A stretch of DNA of 64,000 nucleotides from Bacillus sp. FJAT-45350 (lineage in GTDB: Bacteria > Bacillota > Bacilli > Bacillales > NISU01), in NCBI RefSeq assembly GCF_002335805.1, contig NZ_NISU01000001.1:2240079-2304078 (forward strand), read 5' to 3'. The notes beneath the pieces were generated by a model. The model ran no database searches and had not been told where the DNA came from. It saw only the letters and a list, made by a program, of their open reading frames with translations. This document shows, in pieces, positions 26,528 to 35,606 of the stretch; position 1 is the stretch's first letter; each line of letters opens with the position of its first letter. The position numbers were made by a program, and so were the translations under genes.

Positions 26528-27562
26528 TTAATCTAAGGAATTAATTAATTCAAATACTGGTAATAAGACTGACAAAAACATACTCAATACTAGTATACCA
26601 ATAATAAGAAACAAGCTAGGTTGAATAATAATGAGTAGTTTATTAAGTTTCTCCTCTATTGCACTATAAAGTAATTCACTGTAATGAAATAACTCTAAGT
26701 CTAGCTGCCCCTTATCTTGTCCATGTTGGATTACTAATGCCAGTTCTTTTTGGTAATAGCCTCTTTTACTCATTACATCGGAAAGATTCTCCCCTTGATG
26801 TAACAGTAATTTAACTTCCTCTGCTTCATTTTTATAAAATAATAAGTTATCTTGTTCTTCAAATACTGATAGTGAGTCGTAGATTGACATCCCACCCTTT
26901 AATAAACCACTTAATTGTAAGCTAAAATAATAAGTTATGAATAAGGTAACAAATTGATTTACAACTGGAATTTTTAAAAATATTGACATTTTCTTATGAG
27001 GAGATAATTCACGGAAGTATTTCATATAGAGGACTAGTATAACAAACAATGTGACAATAATAATAATGACTAGAATCGGTATATGTTCGATAAAGCCTAG
27101 AACAAATAATGTAATCAGTGGAAGCTCATTATCAACTGTGTGGAAAAGAGATTGAAAATGTGGAAAAAGATATTGGACCATTACAATCGAAATGGCAATA
27201 ACAATCCACAATAAAAATAAAGGGTAACGTAGGAGCTTTAGTAGTTTTTCTTTTATCGTTTCGCGTTTTAGATAAATATCTCCTGCTCTTTTCATACCAC
27301 GAGCTAAATCACTATTTCGTTCAGAAAAATACAAAAACGCAGCAATATCTTTAGGTATATTTATTGTTTCTAAAGCTTTATGAACAGCAATACCTTCTTT
27401 AAGTTCATCTAATATAAAGAATAATTGCTCCTTCACTACTTTCTTTTCTTGAAAGCTTAGGAGTTCAATCCCAGATGTAATCGTGTATCCTTGCTCCAAT
27501 AATACCCCTAGTCGCTTGAGAAACAATGCTTTAGCTGAGCTTTTCCACTTATCTTTTCTCAT
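26528..27562 (-). CDS. comGB: Competence pilus inner-membrane platform protein ComGB
   Basis: GspF/PilC-type polytopic membrane protein that anchors pilus assembly. It has two T2SF halves, each with a cytoplasmic helical bundle and membrane helices near residues 115-140, 160-185 and the C-terminus (IIQPSLFLIIGILVLSMFLS). SLQLSGLLKGGMSIYDSL is characteristic. I prefer ATG 27562 with AGGTGA upstream; the frame overlaps comGA's end by 14 nt. About 344 residues, as usual. Confidence 0.92.
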   Translation of the reverse strand: MRKDKWKSSAKALFLKRLGVLLEQGYTITSGIELLSFQEKKVVKEQLFFILDELKEGIAVHKALETINIPKDIAAFLYFSERNSDLARGMKRAGDIYLKRETIKEKLLKLLRYPLFLLWIVIAISIVMVQYLFPHFQSLFHTVDNELPLITLFVLGFIEHIPILVIIIIVTLFVILVLYMKYFRELSPHKKMSIFLKIPVVNQFVTLFITYYFSLQLSGLLKGGMSIYDSLSVFEEQDNLLFYKNEAEEVKLLLHQGENLSDVMSKRGYYQKELALVIQHGQDKGQLDLELFHYSELLYSAIEEKLNKLLIIIQPSLFLIIGILVLSMFLSVLLPVFELINSLD

Positions 27563-28625
27563 TTTTTTCACCTATATATTTCTCATAGTAACTTTGATGA
27601 AGAAACCCTAAAGCAATTCCCCGTTTGATTCCTTTTTCTAAGGTGTCGTATGGAATTTGCTCACCAATATTCCCATTGAGCAAATCAAATCTGGACTTTA
27701 GTGCATCACCTGCTAAAATCTCGTATAAGGAATAACGATTTTTCTTTATTAATTGGATACAGAGTGGATGACAGCTCCCTCCACAATAAGGACACGTTAC
27801 ATTTACGAGACGCTGGGAAACGACCGCTAATAATGTTTGCTCTAAATCAATTAAGGGTATGTTAAGGTCCGTTAATCTGTGTAGAGCACCAATTGTATCC
27901 TTTGCATGTAAGGTAGCTAAGACAAGATGGCCAGTGAGCGCCGATCTTACTGCTAGTTCAGCTGTTTTTGCGTCACGTATTTCACCAATCATAATAATAT
28001 CAGGGTCATGCCTTAAAATAGATCGTAAAGCTTCGGTATATGTAATACCTGCTTTTTCGTTTATCTCAATTTGTAAAAAATCATCTGTCTTTTTTTCTAT
28101 TGGGTCTTCAATTGTAATTATATTTCTCGGAAACAATTCTTTTATTGAATGAAGGAGAGAGTATAAAGTGGTTGTTTTACCCGAACCAGTTGGTCCAGTT
28201 AATAAGAGTAAACCATTTGCACGCTTTAAAAATGAGAACAATTGATTTGTATGCTTTGGAAACAAAGATAGCGCTTTTAATGATAAAGTTTGTTCTTGAG
28301 GAAGAATACGAATAGCTAGGCTTTCTTGAAAAGGTGTTGGGATAGAGGAAATACGGAGGTGTAAGTGACAATTATGGTTGATAAAGTCCATTGAGCCACT
28401 TTGGGGTCTTCTTTTTTCACCGATATCCATTCCTGCACGAAATTTGAAATGACTGATGAGTTTTTCACAGGAACTTTTAGTTACTATTTCATATTCAAGT
28501 AATTGCTGATTGATGCGAAGCCGTATGAGTGCATCTTTTCTTCTTGGAACGATATGAATATCAGTTGCTTGCCTATCATACGCCTGTTGAATAAGGAGTT
28601 TACTTTTTTGTTCAATATGGAGCAA
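27549..28625 (-). CDS. comGA: Competence traffic ATPase ComGA
   Basis: Hexameric secretion ATPase powering the competence pilus. Walker A is LTGPTGSGKTTTLYS (about residue 140), Asp box ITIEDPIE, Walker B DPDIIMIGEIRD (about 205) and the His box TGHLVLATLHAKD. Near the C-terminus there is a zinc-like cluster CPYCGGSCHPLC, often present in T2SS/T4P ATPases. The length is 358. Start is TTG 28625 with TAGGTGAT upstream. First gene of the upstream half of the split comG locus. Confidence 0.95.
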   Translation of the reverse strand: MLHIEQKSKLLIQQAYDRQATDIHIVPRRKDALIRLRINQQLLEYEIVTKSSCEKLISHFKFRAGMDIGEKRRPQSGSMDFINHNCHLHLRISSIPTPFQESLAIRILPQEQTLSLKALSLFPKHTNQLFSFLKRANGLLLLTGPTGSGKTTTLYSLLHSIKELFPRNIITIEDPIEKKTDDFLQIEINEKAGITYTEALRSILRHDPDIIMIGEIRDAKTAELAVRSALTGHLVLATLHAKDTIGALHRLTDLNIPLIDLEQTLLAVVSQRLVNVTCPYCGGSCHPLCIQLIKKNRYSLYEILAGDALKSRFDLLNGNIGEQIPYDTLEKGIKRGIALGFLHQSYYEKYIGEKNEKR

Positions 28626-28699
28626 TCGCTATCACCTACTTCTACTAAAATATATAACAGCTATTATCATTCGATAAAAGTAGTCAAAATCCTTCTTAG

Positions 28700-28736
28700 A
28701 AAAAAGGGGACTAAAAGTATAACTTCTAATACCCCT
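28700..28736 (-). terminator. Terminator after the DUF1385/thiamine-binding gene
   Basis: Stem AGGGG-ACTAAAAG / CTTCTAAT-CCCCT, with one bulge and some G-T pairs, then TTTTT on the minus strand. It separates the gene at 28752 from comGA. Confidence 0.75.
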
Positions 28737-28751
28737 TCAAGGTTGATTATT

Positions 28752-29093
28752 TTACTCTGATTTCTGTTCTGCGTTATCATCAGTTGTTGTTGCTAGTTTC
28801 TTTTCTACAGTAGCAACCTTCTCGTCCATTTTTAATTCTTTATCACGTCGGTCATCAATTCGGATATTTGTTGCTACTCGCTGAACACCAGCCTTAAACG
28901 GCGCTTCATGGATAGCTTGTATAACCTCAAATAATACAGGTAGCTCTCCTTCTATAATCGTACTCATCGGTGTTAAACGATACGTTATTTTGTCTTGATA
29001 GCTTTCGAGTACCTTATGAATATCAGCAACGTAATCACTAACACTAGGCGTATTCGTACCAATTGGAATTATCGTAATATCAACAATTGCCAT
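28752..29093 (-). CDS. yqgV: Possible internal translation start: stand-alone YqgV-like thiamine-binding protein
   Basis: Same frame as the fusion. ATG 29093 follows AAGGAGG at ideal spacing and gives a 113-residue protein of the normal MTH1187/YqgV length. An intact internal site implies that both the fused and the free form are produced, or that the fusion arose recently by loss of an upstream stop. Confidence 0.6.
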   Translation of the reverse strand: MAIVDITIIPIGTNTPSVSDYVADIHKVLESYQDKITYRLTPMSTIIEGELPVLFEVIQAIHEAPFKAGVQRVATNIRIDDRRDKELKMDEKVATVEKKLATTTDDNAEQKSE

Positions 29094-29849
29094 CCTCTTA
29101 ACCTCCTTTTTACCCCTTTTCGGTTCAACTAAATGTTCAGGGAACTCCACTTCCGCTAATCGACGATACGATTGTATAGCAGTAAGTAAATGCTTTCTAT
29201 CAGGCTCTGTTGTTGTTACCTTTTCTTGTAGATAATAAGATGTTTTCAAAATATAATTTCTGACTGGCTTCATCAAACTAAACTTTAAACTCGTATTAAT
29301 TATAGGTACTAATAATAAACTACCGTACGAAGCCCACTGTAAGGCTTCAAAAAAAGAAAAATTATACAATAGAGCTAATGTACCTACAATGACTAAAGAA
29401 AAATACAGGACAACAGTATTCGTCGAGCAATTTCGATTTGTTATTGCAGCTCTTTTGATTCTGTATAATCTTCCTCTTTTTTTTACTCCACGATCACTAA
29501 AAACTTTATGTTCAGCGCCATGATACTTTCTAAGCTTCTCTGGAAAAATGAAATGGGTCCCAAACATATAATAAAAAAGAAAGTAAAATGGTAAACCTGA
29601 CCATTCAAAAAGAGTAATATCAAAAAGTACTAACAGCTTTGGAATAAATATAAGTGTCAAATAAAGCACAGAAATAATTTTAAACCAAAGTGGCATAGAA
29701 ATTATAATTGCCTTTGTCATCAGAAAAAGTGTGGGTCCATCAATTGGTTTCACCCAATCCGATATTTTTCCATTATCATCATATGCACAAGCAACATGTT
29801 TTTTCCCAATAAAGAAAACACCATTTTGATAGGATAACCCACGTATCAT
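28752..29849 (-). CDS. Fusion of a DUF1385 (YqhQ-like) membrane domain with an MTH1187/YqgV thiamine-binding domain
   Basis: One frame carries two known families. Residues 1-240 are membrane-embedded with the DUF1385 signs GVFFIGKKHVACAY and YHGAEHKVFSD, and TNRNCSTNTVVLYF. The last 113 residues are a complete MTH1187/YqgV-type domain (MAIVDITIIPIGTNTPSVSD, LTPMSTIIEGELP), a family known to bind thiamine. An AAGGAGG site lies inside the frame 7 nt before that Met, so the second domain can also be made alone from 29093. In B. subtilis the families are separate genes. ATG 29849 has better spacing than 29858. Confidence 0.82.
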   Translation of the reverse strand: MIRGLSYQNGVFFIGKKHVACAYDDNGKISDWVKPIDGPTLFLMTKAIIISMPLWFKIISVLYLTLIFIPKLLVLFDITLFEWSGLPFYFLFYYMFGTHFIFPEKLRKYHGAEHKVFSDRGVKKRGRLYRIKRAAITNRNCSTNTVVLYFSLVIVGTLALLYNFSFFEALQWASYGSLLLVPIINTSLKFSLMKPVRNYILKTSYYLQEKVTTTEPDRKHLLTAIQSYRRLAEVEFPEHLVEPKRGKKEVKRMAIVDITIIPIGTNTPSVSDYVADIHKVLESYQDKITYRLTPMSTIIEGELPVLFEVIQAIHEAPFKAGVQRVATNIRIDDRRDKELKMDEKVATVEKKLATTTDDNAEQKSE

Positions 29850-29871
29850 GACATACATACCTTCCTTTCTT

Positions 29872-30468
29872 CTACTCCTCTATCGTCCGCTCAATTACCC
29901 AATATGATTCATTTATAGTACCTGAAAAAACAGGAGAAATCATTCTAGCATCTTCATATTTAAGTCCTTCATGCTCGTTCCAAGTATGAAGATATGTAAA
30001 TGAAGCCCTGTATTCAGAATCATAATTAGAGGCAAAACTTACTTTAAACCCACCCTTATTACCATAGCTCTCATGTTCAATTATTTCATTAGGATAACTA
30101 AAGATTAAGCCATTATCTACTACTTGTCCTACAGTTTCATAAATTAACTTATGACCATGGAATAATTGAAGTTCGCTTCCTACAACTTCATCACCCGGAA
30201 TAAATTCACCGGTTTCGATATTAGTTAATGATACACCTATATAATCCTCACCAATTAACCCTTCGTGTGGCATGTCAAGCCATTCCCAGCTCCCTATTAA
30301 TTCTACCGTCTCACCTAATCGATTCATTTCGTGGTTAAAATCTATTGATTGATGCAACTGTTCATTAGTAACAACATTTGTACTTTGCAAATAATGATAG
30401 CCACCATAAAAAATAAAGCCCATTAATAAGACCGGCAGAATTATCGCCAATTTATTTCCATTAAACAT
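29872..30468 (-). CDS. Hypothetical membrane-anchored extracytoplasmic protein
   Basis: I do not recognise the family. Residues 5-25 (LAIILPVLLMGFIFYGGYHY) form a signal anchor without lipobox; the remaining 170 residues look like a secreted beta-rich domain with acidic patches (EEDY, EHEGLKYEDAR). AAGGTGAATGAG precedes the ATG. It lies 13 nt upstream of the DUF1385 fusion gene, so the two are probably co-transcribed and may share a membrane function. Confidence 0.7.
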   Translation of the reverse strand: MFNGNKLAIILPVLLMGFIFYGGYHYLQSTNVVTNEQLHQSIDFNHEMNRLGETVELIGSWEWLDMPHEGLIGEDYIGVSLTNIETGEFIPGDEVVGSELQLFHGHKLIYETVGQVVDNGLIFSYPNEIIEHESYGNKGGFKVSFASNYDSEYRASFTYLHTWNEHEGLKYEDARMISPVFSGTINESYWVIERTIEE

Positions 30469-30527
30469 AACTCATTCACCTTCTTAACTGTAATGTTCAT
30501 ACTATCTATTTCTGCATTATAGCAAAG

Positions 30528-30568
30528 AAAACCCCGATACATTTGTTTCAAACAAATACCGGGGTTTT
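30528..30568 (-). terminator. Terminator of the thi operon
   Basis: Nested stem AAAACCCCG..ATTTGTTT / AAACAAAT..CGGGGTTTT, just after thiD and ending in TTTT on the minus strand. Confidence 0.85.
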
Positions 30569-30613
30569 CACTTTCGTGCGCATACTTTTAATTCAAACAC
30601 CGCCAACGTCATA

Positions 30614-31411
30614 CTATTTTTTGGACTTTTGAAAAGCCCCATGATTTGTCGGACCAATCCCTTTTCCGATTGCTAATGAATTAGAAATGGCAGAAGTAAT
30701 AAATTCCTTCGCTGTCTGTACTGCAGAATGAATCGATTCTCCCTTTGCAAGCTCTGCTGCAATCGCCGCCGCAAATGTACATCCAGTACCATGGGTATGT
30801 TTCGTATTAATACGAATCGACTCTAAAGGGAACATTTTTTCACCATCATAAAGCAGATCTATTGCCATATCATCTTCTAAATGTCCACCCTTTAAGATTA
30901 CATAATCAGCACCTAACTTATGAATTCCTTTTGCAGCCTCTTCCATCTCTTCTAATGTTTCCATTTCTTTAACACCTAATATGGTAGCAGCTTCTGGTAA
31001 ATTAGGTGTAATCACTGTTGCAATCGGAAGTAAATCACTAATTAAAGCTGATACAGCCTCTTCTTGCAAAAGTGGCGCACCACCTTTGGCAATCATTACA
31101 GGGTCTACAACGATATTTTTCACATTATATTCATTAAGCTTTTTTGCCACTAGCTTAATAATCTCTGCAGAAAAAAGCATCCCTGTTTTAACAGCATCTG
31201 TTCCAATATCAGATAACACTGCATCTATTTGAGCTTCAATTGCTTCTATCGGTTGCGGATAAACTCCGTGTACACCTAGTGTGTTCTGAGCTGTTAATGC
31301 TGTTATTGCAGTCATACCAAAGACATCTAATTCTTGAAATGTTTTCAAGTCTGCTTGAATGCCTGCTCCTCCACCACTATCAGATCCAGCTATTGTAAGA
31401 GCCTTATACAT
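30614..31411 (-). CDS. thiD: Hydroxymethylpyrimidine/phosphomethylpyrimidine kinase
   Basis: Ribokinase-fold enzyme that phosphorylates HMP and then HMP-P for thiamine synthesis. The N-terminus ALTIAGSDSGGGAGIQADLK is diagnostic; the MTAITALTAQNT, VDPVMIAKGG and C-terminal THGTGCTFAAAIAAELAKG (catalytic Asp replaced by its usual Cys-containing GTGC anion hole) follow. It has 265 residues. B. subtilis has two paralogues (thiD and pdxK-type); the operon context favours thiD. Last gene of the TPP-controlled operon. Confidence 0.93.
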   Translation of the reverse strand: MYKALTIAGSDSGGGAGIQADLKTFQELDVFGMTAITALTAQNTLGVHGVYPQPIEAIEAQIDAVLSDIGTDAVKTGMLFSAEIIKLVAKKLNEYNVKNIVVDPVMIAKGGAPLLQEEAVSALISDLLPIATVITPNLPEAATILGVKEMETLEEMEEAAKGIHKLGADYVILKGGHLEDDMAIDLLYDGEKMFPLESIRINTKHTHGTGCTFAAAIAAELAKGESIHSAVQTAKEFITSAISNSLAIGKGIGPTNHGAFQKSKK

Positions 31412-31424
31412 ATCATTTCCCCCC

Positions 31425-32534
31425 TTAGCTAAACCGTTCTGGCTTAAATAATGTTAACGGAACTCTGTCTGGCTTACCATCTAGTAGATCCGCCACAATT
31501 GTTCCTGTAACTGCACTTAATAAGATACCGTTACGATAATGCCCTGTTGCAAAAATAATGTGTGGAGCTCCTTCTAGTTTTCCAATAAGAGGGAACCCAT
31601 CTTGAGTTGCTGGACGTAATCCAGCCCAAGTATGGAAAGGATTTTCTTTTGCTAGAAAAGGGAAGACATTTTTATTCCAATTCGTTAAACGATTGATTCC
31701 CTTTTCAGTCACTGTTGTATTAAATCCTGCGATATCTTCTGAAGCCCCGTTCACAAGTGTTCCATTTGCTTTAGGGACAAGGTATCCTTGACTTGTATAA
31801 ATGATATGCTCCACTTTTCCAACTGGAATTTCATAGGCGCAAATTTGTCCACGAATTGGATAAACAGGGATATTTAAACCAAACACATCCTCAAGTTCTT
31901 TAGCCCAGGCTCCATTACTGACAATTAATTTGTCTCCTTTAAATACTTGTCCGTCCTTTGATTTTAGCTGAACGTCCTCTTTCCAACTTTCAATATACAC
32001 TTCTTCAAGCTCATCAAAAATTTCTACTCCAAGATTTCTACAACCTTCTTCAAGTGCCTTCACATAATCTGGCGCAAACACATGACTCTCTTGTGGATAA
32101 TGCATAGCTGCAATTATATCTCGAGAAAGCTCTGGTTCTAATGAAAAGAGTCGTTCCCCTTCTAGTATTTCAGCCTTTGCACCAAACTGTCCTTGCCATT
32201 GCTGTCTCGTTTCAAGTGCAAGCAAATCAGCTTCATGGTAAACACAATGCAAGCTCCCAGAATTACTAAATTCAAAGTCTAGCTTCGAAACATGTTTAAC
32301 TTCCTCTTGCCACTTAGGATAGAGGTTTAAACTTTCTAAACAAAGGCGAAAAAAGTCATCGGGATCTTCACCAATTTCAGAATAAGGAGCAAGCATACCA
32401 GCTGCCGCTCCTGAAGCTTGTCCACCACATTTGACTTTTTCAACTAAAGTGACATCAAACCCTCGTCTTTGGCATTCGAATGCAGACGCAAGTCCAACAA
32501 TGCCTCCTCCTAAAACGATAATACGTTCTCCCAT
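31425..32534 (-). CDS. thiO: Glycine oxidase ThiO
   Basis: FAD-dependent oxidase that makes iminoglycine (dehydroglycine) for the thiazole ring. The dinucleotide motif VLGGGIVGLASAFE is at the N-terminus; GQASGAAAGMLAPYSE and the C-terminal FATGHYRNGILLSAVTG are typical of ThiO. I start at ATG 32534 (369 residues), since an upstream GTG has no usable site. It stands between thiG and thiD in the operon. Confidence 0.93.
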   Translation of the reverse strand: MGERIIVLGGGIVGLASAFECQRRGFDVTLVEKVKCGGQASGAAAGMLAPYSEIGEDPDDFFRLCLESLNLYPKWQEEVKHVSKLDFEFSNSGSLHCVYHEADLLALETRQQWQGQFGAKAEILEGERLFSLEPELSRDIIAAMHYPQESHVFAPDYVKALEEGCRNLGVEIFDELEEVYIESWKEDVQLKSKDGQVFKGDKLIVSNGAWAKELEDVFGLNIPVYPIRGQICAYEIPVGKVEHIIYTSQGYLVPKANGTLVNGASEDIAGFNTTVTEKGINRLTNWNKNVFPFLAKENPFHTWAGLRPATQDGFPLIGKLEGAPHIIFATGHYRNGILLSAVTGTIVADLLDGKPDRVPLTLFKPERFS

Positions 32535-32558
32535 TGGTTTCACTCTCTCTTTTTCTGC

Positions 32559-33338
32559 TTATTTTGAGATATATGATTCAAATCCACTACTAGCTGTCGC
32601 ATACTTTTTCTTTGGGATACGTCCTGCTAAATAAGAAAGTCGTCCTGCTTCTATCGCATATTTCATCGCTAATGCCATTTTTACAGGATCCTTTGCTTTT
32701 GCTACAGGTGTATTCATTAAAACACCATCTACTCCAAGTTCCATTGCTTGAGTAATGTCAGAAGCTGAACCTAATCCAGCATCAACGATAATTGGTACAT
32801 TAGCCTCTTCAACAATTAATCCAAGGTTATAAGGGTTAAGAATCCCCAGACCAGTTCCAATTGGAGCACCACCTGGCATCACTGCCGCAGCTCCTGCTTC
32901 CTCCAACCGCTTACAAATAACTGGATCATCTGATGTATAAGGTAATACAACAAAGCCTTCATTTGCTAATACTTCTGTTGCTTTAAGTGTCTCGATCGGA
33001 TCTGGTAGTAATGTTTTTTCATTCACACTTATCTCCACTTTAATCCAATCACTAAGTCCTGATGCCTTTGCTAATCTAGCTATACGAATTGCTTCTTCTG
33101 CATTTTTTGCACCTGACGTATTTGGAAGGTATGTAAATGTTTGACCTTCTAAATGTTGTAATATCGCATCCTCATCAGGGGCATCTAGGTTTACACGACG
33201 AATAGCAAATGTAAGTACATCAGCTCCCGATGCCTTTATTGCCTCATTTTGAACGAATGGATTTGGGTAGCGTCCTGTCCCAATAAAAAAACGTGAAGAA
33301 AGCTCTTTTCCTCCAATAACAAACGTATCTTTTTTCAT
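32559..33338 (-). CDS. thiG: Thiazole synthase ThiG
   Basis: TIM-barrel enzyme that joins deoxyxylulose phosphate, ThiS thiocarboxylate and iminoglycine into the thiazole. The Schiff-base lysine region is [20 protein letters not shown] (about residues 100-119); [13 protein letters not shown] and [18 protein letters not shown] follow. ATG 33338 is preferred: GGAGGAGG, which encodes the C-terminal glycines of ThiS, serves as its ribosome site. It has 259 residues. Confidence 0.95.
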   Translation of the reverse strand: MKKDTFVIGGKELSSRFFIGTGRYPNPFVQNEAIKASGADVLTFAIRRVNLDAPDEDAILQHLEGQTFTYLPNTSGAKNAEEAIRIARLAKASGLSDWIKVEISVNEKTLLPDPIETLKATEVLANEGFVVLPYTSDDPVICKRLEEAGAAAVMPGGAPIGTGLGILNPYNLGLIVEEANVPIIVDAGLGSASDITQAMELGVDGVLMNTPVAKAKDPVKMALAMKYAIEAGRLSYLAGRIPKKKYATASSGFESYISK

Positions 33339-33343
33339 GTTGT

Positions 33344-33541
33344 TCACCCTCCTCCTACGAAATGCACCAGTTCAATTTTCATTCCAGGCTCTACACTAGT
33401 TGATTCCCACTGGCTTCTATCAATGATACTTCCATTCACTTCAGTTACGACGAGGTTTTGTTCTAACCCATAATGCTTTACTACCTCATCTAATGTTGTT
33501 ACATCTATGTTTTCGACTTCACCATTTATGATTAATTCCAT
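33344..33541 (-). CDS. thiS: Sulfur carrier protein ThiS
   Basis: Ubiquitin-like protein of 65 residues whose C-terminal Gly-Gly is adenylylated and turned into a thiocarboxylate. The fold pattern [20 protein letters not shown] and the end VHFVGGG are plain. There is an extra Gly in the tail. ATG 33541 lies 2 nt from the thiE stop. The cognate adenylyltransferase is not in the operon; a ThiF-family gene lies at 53213. Confidence 0.93.
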   Translation of the reverse strand: MELIINGEVENIDVTTLDEVVKHYGLEQNLVVTEVNGSIIDRSQWESTSVEPGMKIELVHFVGGG

Positions 33542-33542
33542 G

Positions 33543-34169
33543 TTATTTCGCCTCGCTGTTAATTTTCGATAAAAATGATTCACAAGTACTTTTAATATCC
33601 TCTGCTCCTACTATCTCACTTACAGCACAAATTCTACTTGCTCCCGCAGCTAATACCTGGTCTACATTATGAAGCTTAATGCCACCAATAGCTACAAACG
33701 GAATTTTGATTTCCTTTGCCACTTGCTTTACATACTCTGTTGTTACTGGATCAACTACATCTACCTTACTTTTGGTTGGGAATACTGGTCCAACACCGAT
33801 ATAATCAGCCCCGCCCTTTTCTGCTTCTAGTGCTTCTTCAATCGCATGTGTAGAAATTCCAATTATTTTGTTCCCCATAATTCTTCTTGCTTCAGCTAAT
33901 GGAATATCGTCTTGTCCTAAATGTATCCCGTCAGCATCCACAGCTAAAGCTACATCTATATGATCATTTACAATAAAAGTAACACCATATTTTTTTGTTA
34001 GCTCTCTCAATACTTGTGCTTTTTTTAGTACATCTCGCTTACTACTATATTTATCACGAAGCTGAATAATATCAACTCCACCTAATATAGCTTCTTCCAT
34101 AACAGTTAGTAAGTCTCGTCCAGGATGAAATTCTTCACCTGTAATGGCATATAACTTAAAATCCTTCAT
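33543..34169 (-). CDS. thiE: Thiamine-phosphate synthase (ThiE; TenI-like alternative)
   Basis: Couples HMP-PP with thiazole phosphate. Seen in the 208 residues: QLRDKYSSK (about 37), VNDHIDVALAVDADGIHLG, QDDIPL, the phosphate-binding GVGPVFPTKSK (about 126) and VAIGGI. All the ThiE substrate residues seem kept, which argues against the isomerase-like TenI that occupies a similar place in B. subtilis. First gene of the operon, behind the TPP riboswitch and a repeat element. Confidence 0.85.
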   Translation of the reverse strand: MKDFKLYAITGEEFHPGRDLLTVMEEAILGGVDIIQLRDKYSSKRDVLKKAQVLRELTKKYGVTFIVNDHIDVALAVDADGIHLGQDDIPLAEARRIMGNKIIGISTHAIEEALEAEKGGADYIGVGPVFPTKSKVDVVDPVTTEYVKQVAKEIKIPFVAIGGIKLHNVDQVLAAGASRICAVSEIVGAEDIKSTCESFLSKINSEAK

Positions 34170-34206
34170 TAATTATCCCTTCCTTATCAGCAAAATACTT
34201 GAACTA

Positions 34207-34285
34207 ACCTAAGAACAAAAAGCGCAAAGCGGTCTTTTGTTTAATTCTTTGAATAAGCTTTCACTTGTTCCTAAGCCATCAAAAA
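34207..34285. repeat. Dispersed structured repeat, copy C (core-less)
   Basis: Carries the same left hairpin (GAACAAAAAGCGC / GCGGTCTTTTGTTT) and right arm (CTTTGAATAAGCTTTCACTTG) as copies A and B, but the 85-bp core between GCAATG and CATTGC is absent. Its ends CTAAGAACA / TGTTCCTAAG are imperfectly inverted. It lies in the thi leader between the riboswitch terminator and thiE. Confidence 0.7.
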
Positions 34286-34312
34286 ACCGTAACCCAGCGA
34301 AGTGGATTACGG
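34281..34312 (-). terminator. Expression-platform terminator of the TPP riboswitch
   Basis: Stem CCGTAATCCA / TGGGTTACGG around CTTCG, followed by TTTTTT on the minus strand. It lies downstream of the aptamer and upstream of thiE. Confidence 0.88.
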
Positions 34313-34334
34313 CTAAATAGCATCAATTAGTCGA

Positions 34335-34432
34335 CTTTCCTACGCTGGTATTTTCCAGATCAGGTTCAAGGGTAAAAGGATTACTACCTTTTTCTCAGCC
34401 CACGTTTCATTGCAGACACCCCTAGTCTTATT
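34335..34432 (-). ncRNA. TPP riboswitch (THI box)
   Basis: Minus-strand aptamer with the conserved blocks CTAGGGGTGTC, GGGCTGAGA, ACCCTTGAACCTGATCTGG and AATACCAGCGTAGG in order, followed by a terminator. TPP binding should end transcription before thiE. Confidence 0.97.
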
Positions 34433-34484
34433 CATATACAATTTCATTATGACAGATTTGGACAATAATACAACAAAATTGCCT

Positions 34485-35606
34485 TTACATATTTACTAGC
34501 TTCTTCATTAGTTTATTTTTTACATTAATAATCTGCTCTGATTTATGACCGTATAATATCCAATCACCATTTGGAGAAATTTTTATTGGCGCATGGTTAT
34601 CTACCACAATAATTTTTTCTTCTTGTCCCGTCGTAATATTGAATGAAACAAGAGTATATCCATCACGGTAGTTAAAGAAATCTCCACTACGAAATGGGCG
34701 AAGATAGTAAAAGAGGTTATCTGAATAGGCATGAAATGGCACCCACCACTGCTCAGAAAACGTATTTAATACAGGCACTTTTGTTTCATTAATTTTTTCA
34801 CCTTTTTCATAGAAACGATAAATGGAATGTTCATCAGTAGGTGAGTTAACCTTAACTGTTACATATTTATCATTTTGAAACGAAAGAAAAGCCAAAATCT
34901 CATCGTCTACTTTTTGCTTTTCCTTTGTATGAATATTATAAGAAACTAAAGGTGCATAGTAGCTTGGCTCATACGGCCAGTCTAAAAAGCCAACTTCATC
35001 TTCTGTTAGCCATTGAAAATACGTTTGTTCAATTTCTAATTGGGCTAATGACTGTTCTCCAATCGATAGATGATACACATAGTATTCCCAATTAGGAAGG
35101 AAAGCTACGATAAGTAATTCATCCTCCTCATATTGACTCCAGTAAATTGTGTAATCCTCTCCAATATCATCAAATTGATACCTAACTTGTCCCTCACTAT
35201 CAACAATGTATAAAGGGGATTTTTCACTTTCCAAAGAAATAGTTTGGATAGCAAATAGACTATAATCCTTATTTGCCTCTACATACAGCACAGGCTCATC
35301 AACTTCAAAAAATATAGTATTATCTCCTGTGTACAAGTCAAACCTTTGTATGATGGATAAACCATTTTCATCTTTCAAGTATAAAAGTTCACGATCACTA
35401 TACCATTCACTAACTTCAACAAAGCTATATGGATTCACATTTAATGTATGTATGTCCTGTTTGAAAGAAGGTGCAAAAGCGATCTTTTCTTTCACAATTA
35501 CATGTTCGTAAGCGGGCATTGGACGAACTTCAGTAGAAGGCTGACAAGCAGTAAATAGAAAAAGGATAATAATTAGAAATACAAAAGCTTTTATCAACTT
35601 ACCCAC
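34485..35606 (-). CDS. Hypothetical lipoprotein, possibly beta-propeller
   Basis: Lipoprotein signal: KAFVFLIIILFLFTAC with the lipidated Cys at about residue 20. The mature 350 residues contain repeated aromatic/acidic strands (YTIYWSQYEEDELLIV, KISPNGDWILYGHKS), in the style of TolB/WD-like propellers. I do not recognise a specific family. It stands alone between the thi leader and the aspA region, with copy D of the dispersed repeat upstream. Confidence 0.75.
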   Translation of the reverse strand: MGKLIKAFVFLIIILFLFTACQPSTEVRPMPAYEHVIVKEKIAFAPSFKQDIHTLNVNPYSFVEVSEWYSDRELLYLKDENGLSIIQRFDLYTGDNTIFFEVDEPVLYVEANKDYSLFAIQTISLESEKSPLYIVDSEGQVRYQFDDIGEDYTIYWSQYEEDELLIVAFLPNWEYYVYHLSIGEQSLAQLEIEQTYFQWLTEDEVGFLDWPYEPSYYAPLVSYNIHTKEKQKVDDEILAFLSFQNDKYVTVKVNSPTDEHSIYRFYEKGEKINETKVPVLNTFSEQWWVPFHAYSDNLFYYLRPFRSGDFFNYRDGYTLVSFNITTGQEEKIIVVDNHAPIKISPNGDWILYGHKSEQIINVKNKLMKKLVNM

